Of a DNA stretch of 64,000 nucleotides, positions 1-7,801 are shown in pieces. The notes beneath the pieces are model-generated. The model saw nothing but the letters and a program-made list of their open reading frames with translations, ran no database searches and had not been told where the DNA came from. The first letter of the stretch is position 1, and every line of letters begins with the position of its first letter. Origin of the DNA: Betaproteobacteria bacterium (GTDB lineage: Bacteria > Pseudomonadota > Gammaproteobacteria > Burkholderiales > Casimicrobiaceae); contig JAAFJO010000003.1 in assembly GCA_013298145.1 (NCBI GenBank), positions 62,001 through 126,000 on the forward strand, in the 5' to 3' direction. The translations under genes and the position numbers were made by a program.

Positions 1-521
1 CCCGCGAGATGTACTTGGCTTCCTACGCCTGCAGAGCCGAAATTCATCGCGCCAGGCTTTGCGTTCGCCGCAGCGATAAATTCGGCCACATTTTTAGCCG
101 CGACATTCGGTGAGACAACGATCACCATCGGCCCCTGCGCGATATTGATGACAGGCACAAAGTCTTTCGCGGTATCGAACGGCATCTTCGCGTAGATGTG
201 AGGATTGATTGCAATCGCTCCAGAGCCCAAGAGCAGGGTGTAGCCGTCGTTAGGCGCTTTGGCCACTTCAGCTGCGCCGATATTGCCGCCTGCGCCGGTT
301 TTGTTTTCAACGACGACGGTTTGGCCCCACATCTCCTGCAGCCTTTGGCTCACGATGCGCGCCACTAAATCAGTTGTGCCACCCGCAGGAAAGTTCACCA
401 CAATCCGAACGGGTTTGGCAGGCCACGCTTGTGCATGGCTTGCTAAAGACGCGCCGAAACCAAGCAAGGCAGCGCAGGCCAGAATGGCCGCACGGCGGAC
501 TATCCGAGTGTGAAAAACCAT
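1..521 (-). CDS. Bug/TctC-family tripartite tricarboxylate receptor (partial, 3' end outside window)
   Basis: Periplasmic solute-binding receptor of the Bug (TctC) family, which captures small carboxylates or other organic acids. Translating the reverse strand from ATG at 521 gives MVFHTRIVRRAAILACAALL, a signal peptide ending near ASHAQA, then WPAKPVRIVVNFPAGGTTD, the typical Bug N-terminus with the PAGG(T/S)(T/S)D ligand loop. The motifs NKTGAGGNIGA and NDGYTLLLG also fit. About 173 residues are present; the family is usually about 320, so the gene runs off the left edge. A strong ribosome site GAGGAGG lies about 10 nt upstream. It follows the SDH-like membrane subunit by 31 nt, so it is probably in the same transcript. 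No TctA/TctB membrane partners are visible, as is common for Bug proteins. Confidence 0.9.
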   Translation of the reverse strand, partial: MVFHTRIVRRAAILACAALLGFGASLASHAQAWPAKPVRIVVNFPAGGTTDLVARIVSQRLQEMWGQTVVVENKTGAGGNIGAAEVAKAPNDGYTLLLGSGAIAINPHIYAKMPFDTAKDFVPVINIAQGPMVIVVSPNVAAKNVAEFIAAANAKPGAMNFGSAGVGSQVHLA

Positions 522-552
522 GGTTGAAAATCCTCCTCAAATTTGACGTAAC

Positions 553-939
553 TTATTTCGCTAAAAGTATCGCGGCAAGCAATGCGCCCACCAATGCGCT
601 CATCGCAATCGCGATGGCAATCCAGCCTTTTCGCAAGCCTTGCCAGCGGCCAAATTCGATCAGCAACAAGCGCGTGCCACAGCCCAGGTGAATGGTCAGT
701 AAGACTACCAATCCCCACTCAGCGAATTTGAAAAGCGGCATATCGGTCCAGCTTAGAAACTGATCGAGCGCCGCTGCGCCTTTCAGGCTACTGCCGAGCG
801 CCCAGAAGTGAATCGGAAGGAAGAGCGCGAGGCAGACGCCTGAAATGCGATGCGCGACGAACGCTGCATAGCCAATGTTGCCACGCGCGCGCCAATCGTT
901 TCGCCGCGTGAGCCCATTCGTAGAAACGTTAACCGCCAT
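553..939 (-). CDS. SDH/fumarate reductase-like cytochrome b membrane subunit
   Basis: Small integral-membrane anchor of a succinate dehydrogenase/fumarate reductase-type complex, 128 residues from ATG at 939, with three hydrophobic segments. VAHRISGVCLALFLPIHFWAL near residue 30 and IHLGCGTRLLLIEFG near residue 85 match the SdhC pattern HRxSG...H and HxxxGxRxLLxxFG; these His residues are the usual haem b or quinone-site residues. The start overlaps the end of the preceding subunit by 11 nt, which indicates translational coupling. A longer reading from 993 is possible but would lie deep inside the upstream gene. Its real electron donor or acceptor is unknown because no flavoprotein subunit is in the window. 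Confidence 0.8.
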   Translation of the reverse strand: MAVNVSTNGLTRRNDWRARGNIGYAAFVAHRISGVCLALFLPIHFWALGSSLKGAAALDQFLSWTDMPLFKFAEWGLVVLLTIHLGCGTRLLLIEFGRWQGLRKGWIAIAIAMSALVGALLAAILLAK

Positions 940-1270
940 AAAGCCCCCACACTGCCCGCGCTCCCATCGCTGTAAGGAGCGCAGCGAGCGCAAGCATCAC
1001 GATACCGAGCGAGCGGCCACGCCAGCCCAGCCACTCTTCGACGACGCGCGCGAGCCCAATCGGCGCGTGAATCGCAACCGCCACTACGAACAACCCATAA
1101 AACGCGGCGAACGCGGCATTTCCCTGCGTTCGCGAAAGTATTGCGCTTGCGGACAAGCCGCTTTTGATCGCGTACAAAATCGTGACCAGGTGAACGAGCA
1201 CGCAGAGCGCCAACACCATCGCGCTGATGCGCTGGGCGTACCAAAGTTTCGCTTGGGTCGACGGCTTCAA
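929..1270 (-). CDS. second SDH/fumarate reductase-like membrane anchor subunit
   Basis: Second membrane subunit of the SDH/FRD-like complex, 113 residues, three hydrophobic helices. It begins LKPSTQAKLWYAQRISAMVL and contains VLVHLVTILYAI and VAIHAPIGLARVVEEWLGW, again HRIS-like and HxxxGLxxVxEEW patterns with potential haem/quinone His residues. I place the start at TTG 1270 because it overlaps the TGA stop of the iron-sulfur gene (TTGA), a common coupled arrangement. An ATG at 1366 would give a 100-nt overlap and a basic, hydrophilic N-terminus atypical of the family. Both anchors resemble SdhC more than each other's canonical partner, so SdhC versus SdhD assignment is uncertain. Confidence 0.7.
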   Translation of the reverse strand: MKPSTQAKLWYAQRISAMVLALCVLVHLVTILYAIKSGLSASAILSRTQGNAAFAAFYGLFVVAVAIHAPIGLARVVEEWLGWRGRSLGIVMLALAALLTAMGARAVWGLYGG

Positions 1271-1983
1271 TCGAGCTCGCCCCGAATGGCTGCGCGCGCC
1301 GACAGCTTTTTGAGGCCGCTGATACCAGCGGTTGGCGAAAGGGATTTTGGGCAGCGCTCCGCGCAACTCGTGTGCGTATGACAGGCGTGGCAGCCTGCGT
1401 CATCAGCAATAGCGCGTAAGCGCTCATTTTGTGCAGTATCGCGAACATCATTAACCAAGCTCCACGCCCGATTAAGTGCTGCCGGGCCTAAATAATCCGG
1501 TCTCCAGCTCACCGTGTCGCATGAGGCGTAGCAGACGCCACAGCCGATGCACTCAATCGCCGCATCGGCCGCTTTTCGAGCGGGCGTTTCAGGAACGACA
1601 TTCGCGAAGTCGTCGGCGCGCGTTTTGTCCCCTTTGAACTGCCCGCGAGCACTGGCCCATTTGTCAAAAAACACCGTCATGTCGGTCGTTAAATCTTTCA
1701 CGATCGGCAGATTGGAGAGCGGCGCGAGTTCCAGCGTATCGTTCACGGCGACCTTTGACACATGGGTACGGCAAGTCCAGCGCGCGACGCCGTTGACCGT
1801 CATGGCGCACGAACCGCACATCCCAACTCGGCAGGAAAAGCGATAGCTCAATGTGGGATCAATCACGCGCTGCACATGGGTGACCACATCCAACACCGTC
1901 TGGCTATCTCTGCGCGGCACGTCGTAGCGCTGAAAATCGCCATCCGCGCCACCACGCCAAATGCGCACTGCCAGCGTCTGCAT
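1267..1983 (-). CDS. SDH/fumarate reductase-like iron-sulfur subunit
   Basis: Iron-sulfur electron-transfer subunit (SdhB/FrdB family), 238 residues from ATG at 1983. The N-terminal [2Fe-2S] domain has SCRVGMCGSCAM followed by WTC; the C-terminal domain carries CIGCGVCYASC and GCHACHTHTSCAERCP, ligands for the [4Fe-4S] and [3Fe-4S] clusters. It would pass electrons between a flavoprotein subunit and the two membrane anchors encoded just downstream. No flavoprotein gene lies upstream, where a divergent LysR gene begins after 112 nt, so SdhA/FrdA must lie past the left edge or elsewhere. A longer reading to 2181 would run across the divergent LysR start and is rejected. Confidence 0.88.
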   Translation of the reverse strand: MQTLAVRIWRGGADGDFQRYDVPRRDSQTVLDVVTHVQRVIDPTLSYRFSCRVGMCGSCAMTVNGVARWTCRTHVSKVAVNDTLELAPLSNLPIVKDLTTDMTVFFDKWASARGQFKGDKTRADDFANVVPETPARKAADAAIECIGCGVCYASCDTVSWRPDYLGPAALNRAWSLVNDVRDTAQNERLRAIADDAGCHACHTHTSCAERCPKSLSPTAGISGLKKLSARAAIRGELD

Positions 1984-2031
1984 TACGTTCCACTTCAATT
2001 TCGCGACGTTTCGATTGTTTCGCACGAATAC

Positions 2032-2081
2032 ACAAAAGAAAAGCGAATAATGATTTGTTTGAGATAAAGTATTTCTTTTGT
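2032..2081. promoter_or_regulatory. Inverted repeat in LysR/SDH-like divergent promoter region
   Basis: The arms ACAAAAGAAA (2032-2041) and TTTCTTTTGT (2072-2081) are perfect 10-bp inverted repeats separated by 30 nt, inside the 112-nt space between the divergent iron-sulfur and LysR genes. The interior is AT-rich, unlike the flanks. This is a plausible operator region for the adjacent LysR regulator, but the wide spacing is not the classical T-N11-A box, so the assignment is inferred. Confidence 0.45.
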
Positions 2082-2095
2082 AATTGGACTGAACG

Positions 2096-2989
2096 ATGCC
2101 GACGATTCGGGTGATGAGAACGTTTTTGGCGGTTGCGCAGTCGGGGAGCTTCGTCGCGGCGGGGGCTCGCGTCGGTCTCACCCCCGCAGCCGTGGGGCTG
2201 CAAATCCGCGCGCTGGAGGAAGATCTCGGTCAGACGCTCTTTGATCGCTCGGCGCGAGCGGCGGTGCTCAACACCGCGGGGCGGGCCGCGTCGGTCGCCA
2301 TCGAATCGCTCGTCAACCGTTATGACGCGCTGTGCGGTGGCAAAGACGAAATGTCCGGCACGGTGGCTGTCGGCGCGTTGGTGTCCGCGTTGATGGGCGC
2401 GTTTTCCGGGGCATTACTCACGCTCAAGCGCGAATTTCCCGCGCTCGAGGTGAAACTTTTCGCTGGCTTGTCCTCAGATTTTGCGCTTCGAGTGCAGCAG
2501 GGCGAACTTGATACGGCAATCACCACCCGCCCGCCCCGTGGTTTATCGGCCTCGCTTCGCTGGAGCCCGCTCTACGCTGAGGATATGGTGCTCATCGTGC
2601 CCCACTCGCCGCAGTTCCCCCTCGCCAATGACGCGCTCGAAATCCTGCGCACGGCTCCCTTCCTGCGCTTTGATTCATCCACCTGGACGGGCGATCTGGT
2701 GCAGGAGGTGCTACGGCGTCTTAACGTGCGCGTAAACGAAGGGCTCGAGGTCAATTCCGTCGAGACCATCGTCGCGCTTGTGCGCCAGGGCTATGGCGTC
2801 TCCATTGTTCCTAAGCTCGACAACGTGGAATGGACGCGTGATAGCGGCTTGCAAGTCATTTCTGTTCCTGGTCACAATGTGGTGCGTCAGGTGGGGCTCC
2901 TGGAGCGGCGCGTTCATGGGCGCACGCATTTCACGGGCGCAATCAAAGCGCACTTTGCCGCGCGAATGCACGCGCGCGAGCCGCAGTGA
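2096..2989 (+). CDS. LysR-family transcriptional regulator
   Basis: DNA-binding regulator of the LysR family, 297 residues, typical length. The N-terminal winged helix-turn-helix is clear: MRTFLAVAQSGSFVAAGARV followed by LTPAAVGLQIRALEEDLG and LFDRS. Residues from about 90 form the periplasmic-binding-protein-like effector domain, with FPALEVKLFAG and a QGELDTAIT segment. It is divergently transcribed from the SDH-like iron-sulfur gene, the usual position for a LysR protein that controls its neighbour, so the likely targets are the SDH-like genes and the Bug receptor. The effector is probably a carboxylate transported by the Bug protein, but this is inference. Confidence 0.9.
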   Translation: MPTIRVMRTFLAVAQSGSFVAAGARVGLTPAAVGLQIRALEEDLGQTLFDRSARAAVLNTAGRAASVAIESLVNRYDALCGGKDEMSGTVAVGALVSALMGAFSGALLTLKREFPALEVKLFAGLSSDFALRVQQGELDTAITTRPPRGLSASLRWSPLYAEDMVLIVPHSPQFPLANDALEILRTAPFLRFDSSTWTGDLVQEVLRRLNVRVNEGLEVNSVETIVALVRQGYGVSIVPKLDNVEWTRDSGLQVISVPGHNVVRQVGLLERRVHGRTHFTGAIKAHFAARMHAREPQ

Positions 2990-3148
2990 AAATGCCCCTA
3001 CACAACATAGCGCGAGCCCGCCATACGAGTAATTCGCTAAGGTACGCAGTTTTGACGAAGAGCGCTTTGAACGAGGTCTCTACAATTACGTTTTGTCACT
3101 CGAAGCGCCGCAGCAGTCGCCTGCACGCCGTTTCTCTTCTCTTCGCGC

Positions 3149-6100
3149 ATGTCTGACGCCTCCCTCCGATTGCATCTTCGCGGCGCTATTGCGCTTTCCG
3201 ATTTCCGTCAACGCAAACTGATTGATGCGCTTCGCGCGCAACAGGTCACCAACGTCGAGGCCGAGTATTGGCACTTTGTGCAACTTTCTCGTGCGCTCTC
3301 CCGCGAAGAACACATCAAGCTCGAAGCGCTCCTCGCGTACGGCGAAAGCCCGCCCGAGGAAGACGAGGATCAAGATCAGCCCGCCGAGCGTTCTTCCGCT
3401 CACCACTATAGTTTTTTGGTGGTGCCGCGGCTTGGAACGATCTCGCCGTGGTCATCCAAGGCCACCGATATTGCGACGAACTGCCGACTAACCGCAGTAG
3501 CTCGCATTGAGCGCGGCGTTTGGTTCACAGTCACTACTGAAAAAGCGCTTAACGAAACGGGCAAGCGCGCTGTCGAGTCTGCATGTCACGACCGTATGAC
3601 TGAGAGCGTACTCGCGGAGCTCGATTCAAGCGAAGCAATCTTTGCTACGCATAACGCGCAGCGATTAGCGACGATTCCTCGCAGCGCGGAATCGCTCAAG
3701 AAAGCGAACGTTGAGCTTGGGCTCGCTTTGGCGGTCGATGAAATCGATTACTTGGTAGCGGCATTTGGTAAGCTGGAGCGCGACCCGACCGATGTAGAGC
3801 TCTTGATGTTCGCGCAAGCAAACTCTGAGCATTGTCGCCACAAGGTGTTCAACGCCTCCTGGGTGATTGATGGCGAAGCACAGCCGCTCTCGTTGTTTCA
3901 GATGATCCGAAATACGCACAAGCTATCGCCCGAGGGCACGGTGGTTGCGTACTCCGATAACGCGGCGATCCTCGAAGGTGGCGAAGCGAAGCGCTTTTAT
4001 CCTGATGCAGAGGGTCGCTATGACGCGCATGCCGGCTTGACGCACTACCTCGCCAAGGTCGAAACGCACAACCACCCGACAGCGATTGAGCCCTTTGCGG
4101 GCGCTGCGACAGGCGCGGGCGGCGAGATTCGCGACGAAGGCGCAACGGGTCGCGGCGCAACGCCGAAGGCGGGTGTGACTGGGTTTACAACGTCGCACCT
4201 TCGTTTGCCTGGACTCCCGCAGCCGTGGGAGGAGGCAAGCGCCCATGTGGGGCGACCCGCTCGTATCGTTTCAGCGCTGGACATCATGGTGCGCGGGCCG
4301 GTGGGTGGCGCGGCGTTCAATGACGAATTCGGTCGTCCGAATTTAGGTGGCTATTTCCGCACGTTTGAGCATGTTGAAAAAAATGCTGCGGGCGAGACGG
4401 TGTACGGCTATCACAAGCCCATCATGATCGCGGGCGGCGTGGGCGCAATCGCCGATGAGCACACCCACAAGATCGAATTTCCGGCCGGCACGCTCCTCGT
4501 GCAGCTCGGCGGCGAAGGAATGCGTATCGGGATGGGCGGCGGTGCGGCCTCATCCATGACAACCGGACAAAACATTGCGGATCTCGATTTCGATTCAGTT
4601 CAGCGCGGTAATCCCGAGATGGAGCGACGTGCGCAAGAAGTGATCAACGCCTGTTGGCAGCTTGGAAAAGATAACCCGATCCTCGCAATTCACGATGTCG
4701 GCGCGGGCGGCCTCTCTAATGCGCTGCCAGAGCTTGTGTACGGTGCTGGCAGCAAAGATGATCCACGCGGCGCGCTATTCGATTTGCGCACAGTGCCCAC
4801 GCTTGAAGCAGGAATGAGCCCTGCTGAGATTTGGTGCAACGAATCACAAGAGCGCTACGTGCTCGCCATCGCGCCGCAAAGTCTCGCCACGTTCAAAGCG
4901 ATGTGTGCCCGCGAACGCGCTCCTTTCGCGGTGCTGGGTGTGGCCGATTCTTCGGGCGATTTGGTTGTGGCTGACAAGAAGTTTGACAACAATCCCGTGG
5001 AGATGCCGCTCGAAGTGCTGCTCGGCAAACCGCCAAAGATGGAGCGGACTACCGCGCGGCAATCTCGCGATGTCTCGCTTGCAAAGTCAAACGCGGTGTT
5101 GACACCGAAGGCGCTGCGCGACGTTGCTTTCAAGGTGTTGCAGCATCCGACCGTCGCTGACAAGACGTTTCTAGTCACCATCGGTGATCGATTTGTGGGT
5201 GGCTTGACTGCGCGCGAGCAGATGGTTGGGCCGTGGCAAGTGCCTGTCGCTGATTGCGCGGTCACGCTCAGAGATTTCGTCGGCGATGCGGGCGAAGCGA
5301 TGGCGATGGGCGAGCGCACGCCGCTTGCCGTGATGAACGCTGCGGCATCGGCGCGAATGGCCGTAGCCGAGGCGGTGACGAATATCGCAGCCGCGCGAAT
5401 TCAGTCGCTCTCGGATTTGAAGCTATCCGCAAACTGGATGGCAGCCGTTGACGTTCCCGGCGAAGACGCGGCGCTTTTTGATGCGGTCAAAGCGGTGGGG
5501 ATGGAGCTTTGTCCTGCGCTTGGCATCGCCATTCCGGTGGGCAAAGATTCGATGAGTATGCGAACCGCATGGTCTGATGACAAACAAAAGAAATCTGTGC
5601 ACTCGCCGGTTTCGCTCATCGTTACTGCGTTTGCCAACGTCGTGAGCGCCGGCAAAACGCTCACGCCGCTTTTGCGCACCGAAGGCGACAACGTGCTCTT
5701 GCTGATCGACATCGCAGCGGGCAAGCAGCGGATGGGTGGATCTATTTTTGAGCAGGTGCGCGGCGAGTTTTCGAGCGACGTGCCGGACTGCGATTCGGCA
5801 ACGGCGCTCAGTGAGTTTTTCGCAGGCATCCAGTCGCTTAATGAAAAAGGATTGCTGCTCGCGTATCACGACAAATCGGACGGTGGTTTGTTTGCCGCGC
5901 TCGTTGAGATGTCAATTGCCTCGCGCGCGGGGCTGTCGATTACTCTCGATGCTGTTTCGGGCGATGCGCCATCGATCCTCTTCAATGAAGAATTGGGGGC
6001 GGTCGTGCAGGTACGGCGCGCAGACGTGGCGCGCGTGCGTGAGGCGTTCGCGGGCGCGAAGGTCGGTGTCTTTGAGTTGGGGAACGTCGCTCTGGACAGC

Positions 6101-7093
6101 GCCTTCGTGATCCAGCACCAGGGCGAAAAAATATTCAATGAAGCGCGCCAAGCGCTGCACGCGGCGTGGTCATCCACCACAATTGAAATTCAACGCCTAC
6201 GCGACAATCCTGATTGCGCAGATTTCGAGTTTGATCGCGTGTTTGATGATGACGACGTAGGCCTTGCGCCCCGCGTGCTGTTCGATGCCAAAGAGAACGT
6301 CGCTGCGCCTTTCTTGAACTTGGGGGCACGCCCGAAAGTGGCGATCTTGCGTGAGCAGGGTGTGAATTCGCATGTTGAAACTGCGCATGTGTTCACGCTG
6401 GCAGGGTTCGATGCGTACGACGTGCACATGACTGATTTGCAAACGGGGCGTCGTTCGCTTGATGAGTTTGCCGGATTCGTTGCCTGCGGCGGATTTAGCT
6501 ACGGTGACGTGTTGTCCGCCGGTGCGGGCTGGGCGAAATCAATATTGCTTAACAACGAGCTGCGCGAACAATTCAAAGAGTTTTTTGAAGACCCATCTAC
6601 GTTTGCGATCGGCATTTGCAATGGCTGCCAAATGCTCGCGCAGATGTCGCCGATCATGCCCGGTACTGCACACTGGCCGCGCTTTGCAAAGAATGGGAGC
6701 GAGCAGTTCGAATGCCGAACCGCGCTCGTTGAAATCGTCGATTCGCCTTCGATTCTCTACAAGGGGATGGAGGGCTCACGCTTGCCAATCGTTGTTGCCC
6801 ACGGCGAGGGTTTTGCTCAGTTCAAAGACGAAGATCAGCTAGAGGCGGCTGACCGCTATGTCACGCTCCGTTTTGTCGATGGGCACGGTAATGCGTCTGA
6901 AACTTACCCGATCAATCCCAACGGTTCGCCGCAGGGGATCACGGGACTTACCAGCGAGGATGGTCGCTTCAACATATTGATGCCGCATCCGGAGCGCACC
7001 CATCGCGTTGAAAACTTTTCCTGGCATCCCGAAGCCTGGACTCGCTCGCCGTGGCTTCGAATGTTTGAGAACGTTCGGGTTTGGGTTGACTGA
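3149..7093 (+). CDS. purL: phosphoribosylformylglycinamidine synthase (single-chain PurL)
   Basis: Catalyses the fourth step of purine synthesis, converting FGAR, ATP and glutamine to FGAM in the cytoplasm. At 1314 residues it is the long, single-chain proteobacterial form containing the PurS-like, two AIR-synthetase-like and glutaminase parts. Visible landmarks are [17 protein letters not shown] (about residue 210), [25 protein letters not shown] ATP-site segments, and the C-terminal class I glutaminase with GICNGCQ (nucleophile Cys about 1157) and HPERTHR near the end. It is not in a pur operon; the next gene is an unrelated GNAT. No PurR box or riboswitch is evident in the 159 nt upstream. 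Confidence 0.97.
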   Translation: MSDASLRLHLRGAIALSDFRQRKLIDALRAQQVTNVEAEYWHFVQLSRALSREEHIKLEALLAYGESPPEEDEDQDQPAERSSAHHYSFLVVPRLGTISPWSSKATDIATNCRLTAVARIERGVWFTVTTEKALNETGKRAVESACHDRMTESVLAELDSSEAIFATHNAQRLATIPRSAESLKKANVELGLALAVDEIDYLVAAFGKLERDPTDVELLMFAQANSEHCRHKVFNASWVIDGEAQPLSLFQMIRNTHKLSPEGTVVAYSDNAAILEGGEAKRFYPDAEGRYDAHAGLTHYLAKVETHNHPTAIEPFAGAATGAGGEIRDEGATGRGATPKAGVTGFTTSHLRLPGLPQPWEEASAHVGRPARIVSALDIMVRGPVGGAAFNDEFGRPNLGGYFRTFEHVEKNAAGETVYGYHKPIMIAGGVGAIADEHTHKIEFPAGTLLVQLGGEGMRIGMGGGAASSMTTGQNIADLDFDSVQRGNPEMERRAQEVINACWQLGKDNPILAIHDVGAGGLSNALPELVYGAGSKDDPRGALFDLRTVPTLEAGMSPAEIWCNESQERYVLAIAPQSLATFKAMCARERAPFAVLGVADSSGDLVVADKKFDNNPVEMPLEVLLGKPPKMERTTARQSRDVSLAKSNAVLTPKALRDVAFKVLQHPTVADKTFLVTIGDRFVGGLTAREQMVGPWQVPVADCAVTLRDFVGDAGEAMAMGERTPLAVMNAAASARMAVAEAVTNIAAARIQSLSDLKLSANWMAAVDVPGEDAALFDAVKAVGMELCPALGIAIPVGKDSMSMRTAWSDDKQKKSVHSPVSLIVTAFANVVSAGKTLTPLLRTEGDNVLLLIDIAAGKQRMGGSIFEQVRGEFSSDVPDCDSATALSEFFAGIQSLNEKGLLLAYHDKSDGGLFAALVEMSIASRAGLSITLDAVSGDAPSILFNEELGAVVQVRRADVARVREAFAGAKVGVFELGNVALDSAFVIQHQGEKIFNEARQALHAAWSSTTIEIQRLRDNPDCADFEFDRVFDDDDVGLAPRVLFDAKENVAAPFLNLGARPKVAILREQGVNSHVETAHVFTLAGFDAYDVHMTDLQTGRRSLDEFAGFVACGGFSYGDVLSAGAGWAKSILLNNELREQFKEFFEDPSTFAIGICNGCQMLAQMSPIMPGTAHWPRFAKNGSEQFECRTALVEIVDSPSILYKGMEGSRLPIVVAHGEGFAQFKDEDQLEAADRYVTLRFVDGHGNASETYPINPNGSPQGITGLTSEDGRFNILMPHPERTHRVENFSWHPEAWTRSPWLRMFENVRVWVD

Positions 7094-7137
7094 GCCTTGC
7101 GGCAACACGCCTTGCTTGCGAGCAGGACTGAACGCCA

Positions 7138-7614
7138 TTGATTGAGTTTCGTCAGGTTGACCGGTTTACTGAGCCTGCGTTTTCGTCAATGCAGCGCGAG
7201 GTGTTCGCGATCATTCCTGGTGCCCGCGTCGCGTCGCAATCCACGGCGAAAAGCGAAGTCACGCATCGCTACATTCACTTCGACCCGGATGCGCAGAAGG
7301 TACGAATCGGCGCGTTCGATGCAGTCCAGCTCGTGGGATGGTCGATTGGGTGGCAGCTAACGCCCGAGCGGTTTTATATGTCGAATTCTGGCGTCGTAGC
7401 GCGTTACCAGCGCCGAGGAATCTATTCGCACTTGGTTGCGCAAATGCTTGACGCGGCAGCGGCGATGGGTTGCAGTGAAGTTGTTTCACAGCACTTACCT
7501 GACAACCGCGCGGTGCTTGAGGCTAAAGCGAAGCTCGGGTTCGTGCGCGACGGCTTCTGTTTTTCCGACGAATTTGGCGAAATGGTTCGGCTTCGCCACT
7601 CGCTTAGAACGTAG
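7138..7614 (+). CDS. GNAT-family N-acetyltransferase
   Basis: Predicted acetyl-CoA-dependent acetyltransferase of 158 residues. The acetyl-CoA-binding motif A is visible as VVARYQRRGIYSHLVAQMLDAAAAMG (R/Q-x-x-G-x-G/Y type), followed by the typical NRAVLEAKAKLGFVRDG motif B. The start must be TTG at 7138, since an in-frame TGA lies only three codons upstream and no ATG occurs early; a weak AGCAGGA ribosome site lies about 11 nt before it. It starts 44 nt after purL and may be read through from it. The substrate cannot be predicted. Confidence 0.75.
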   Translation: MIEFRQVDRFTEPAFSSMQREVFAIIPGARVASQSTAKSEVTHRYIHFDPDAQKVRIGAFDAVQLVGWSIGWQLTPERFYMSNSGVVARYQRRGIYSHLVAQMLDAAAAMGCSEVVSQHLPDNRAVLEAKAKLGFVRDGFCFSDEFGEMVRLRHSLRT

Positions 7615-7665
7615 CGCCGCACGCATGCGCTCCTCACATCATAGACGACTGCTCCGAACATTTGA

Positions 7666-7749
7666 CCCATATTTTATTGGGACAAAATGCGAGAAAATGT
7701 CATTAGCAATACGCTAGTAAATCGTACGCTAGCCCCAATAAATTAGGCG
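7666..7749. repeat. Dispersed intergenic element, copy A (46-nt-spaced hairpin/TAGCCC family, diverged)
   Basis: Hairpin CCCATATTTTATTGGG (7666-7681) is followed by TAGCCCC at 7730-7736, 48 nt after the last G, or 47 nt if the diverged A at 7682 is taken as the usual C. Other copies at 16.4, 29.5, 54.6 and 57.8 kb share the layout with a 46-nt gap. It lies between two convergent genes (GNAT and glnD), so a transcript-end role is possible. The downstream arm is degenerate here (AATAAATTAGGCG). Confidence 0.55.
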
Positions 7750-7801
7750 ATTCAATAAAAAGGTTAAACACATCACGCTTGTCTCGATGGCTGCGAGCGG
7801 A

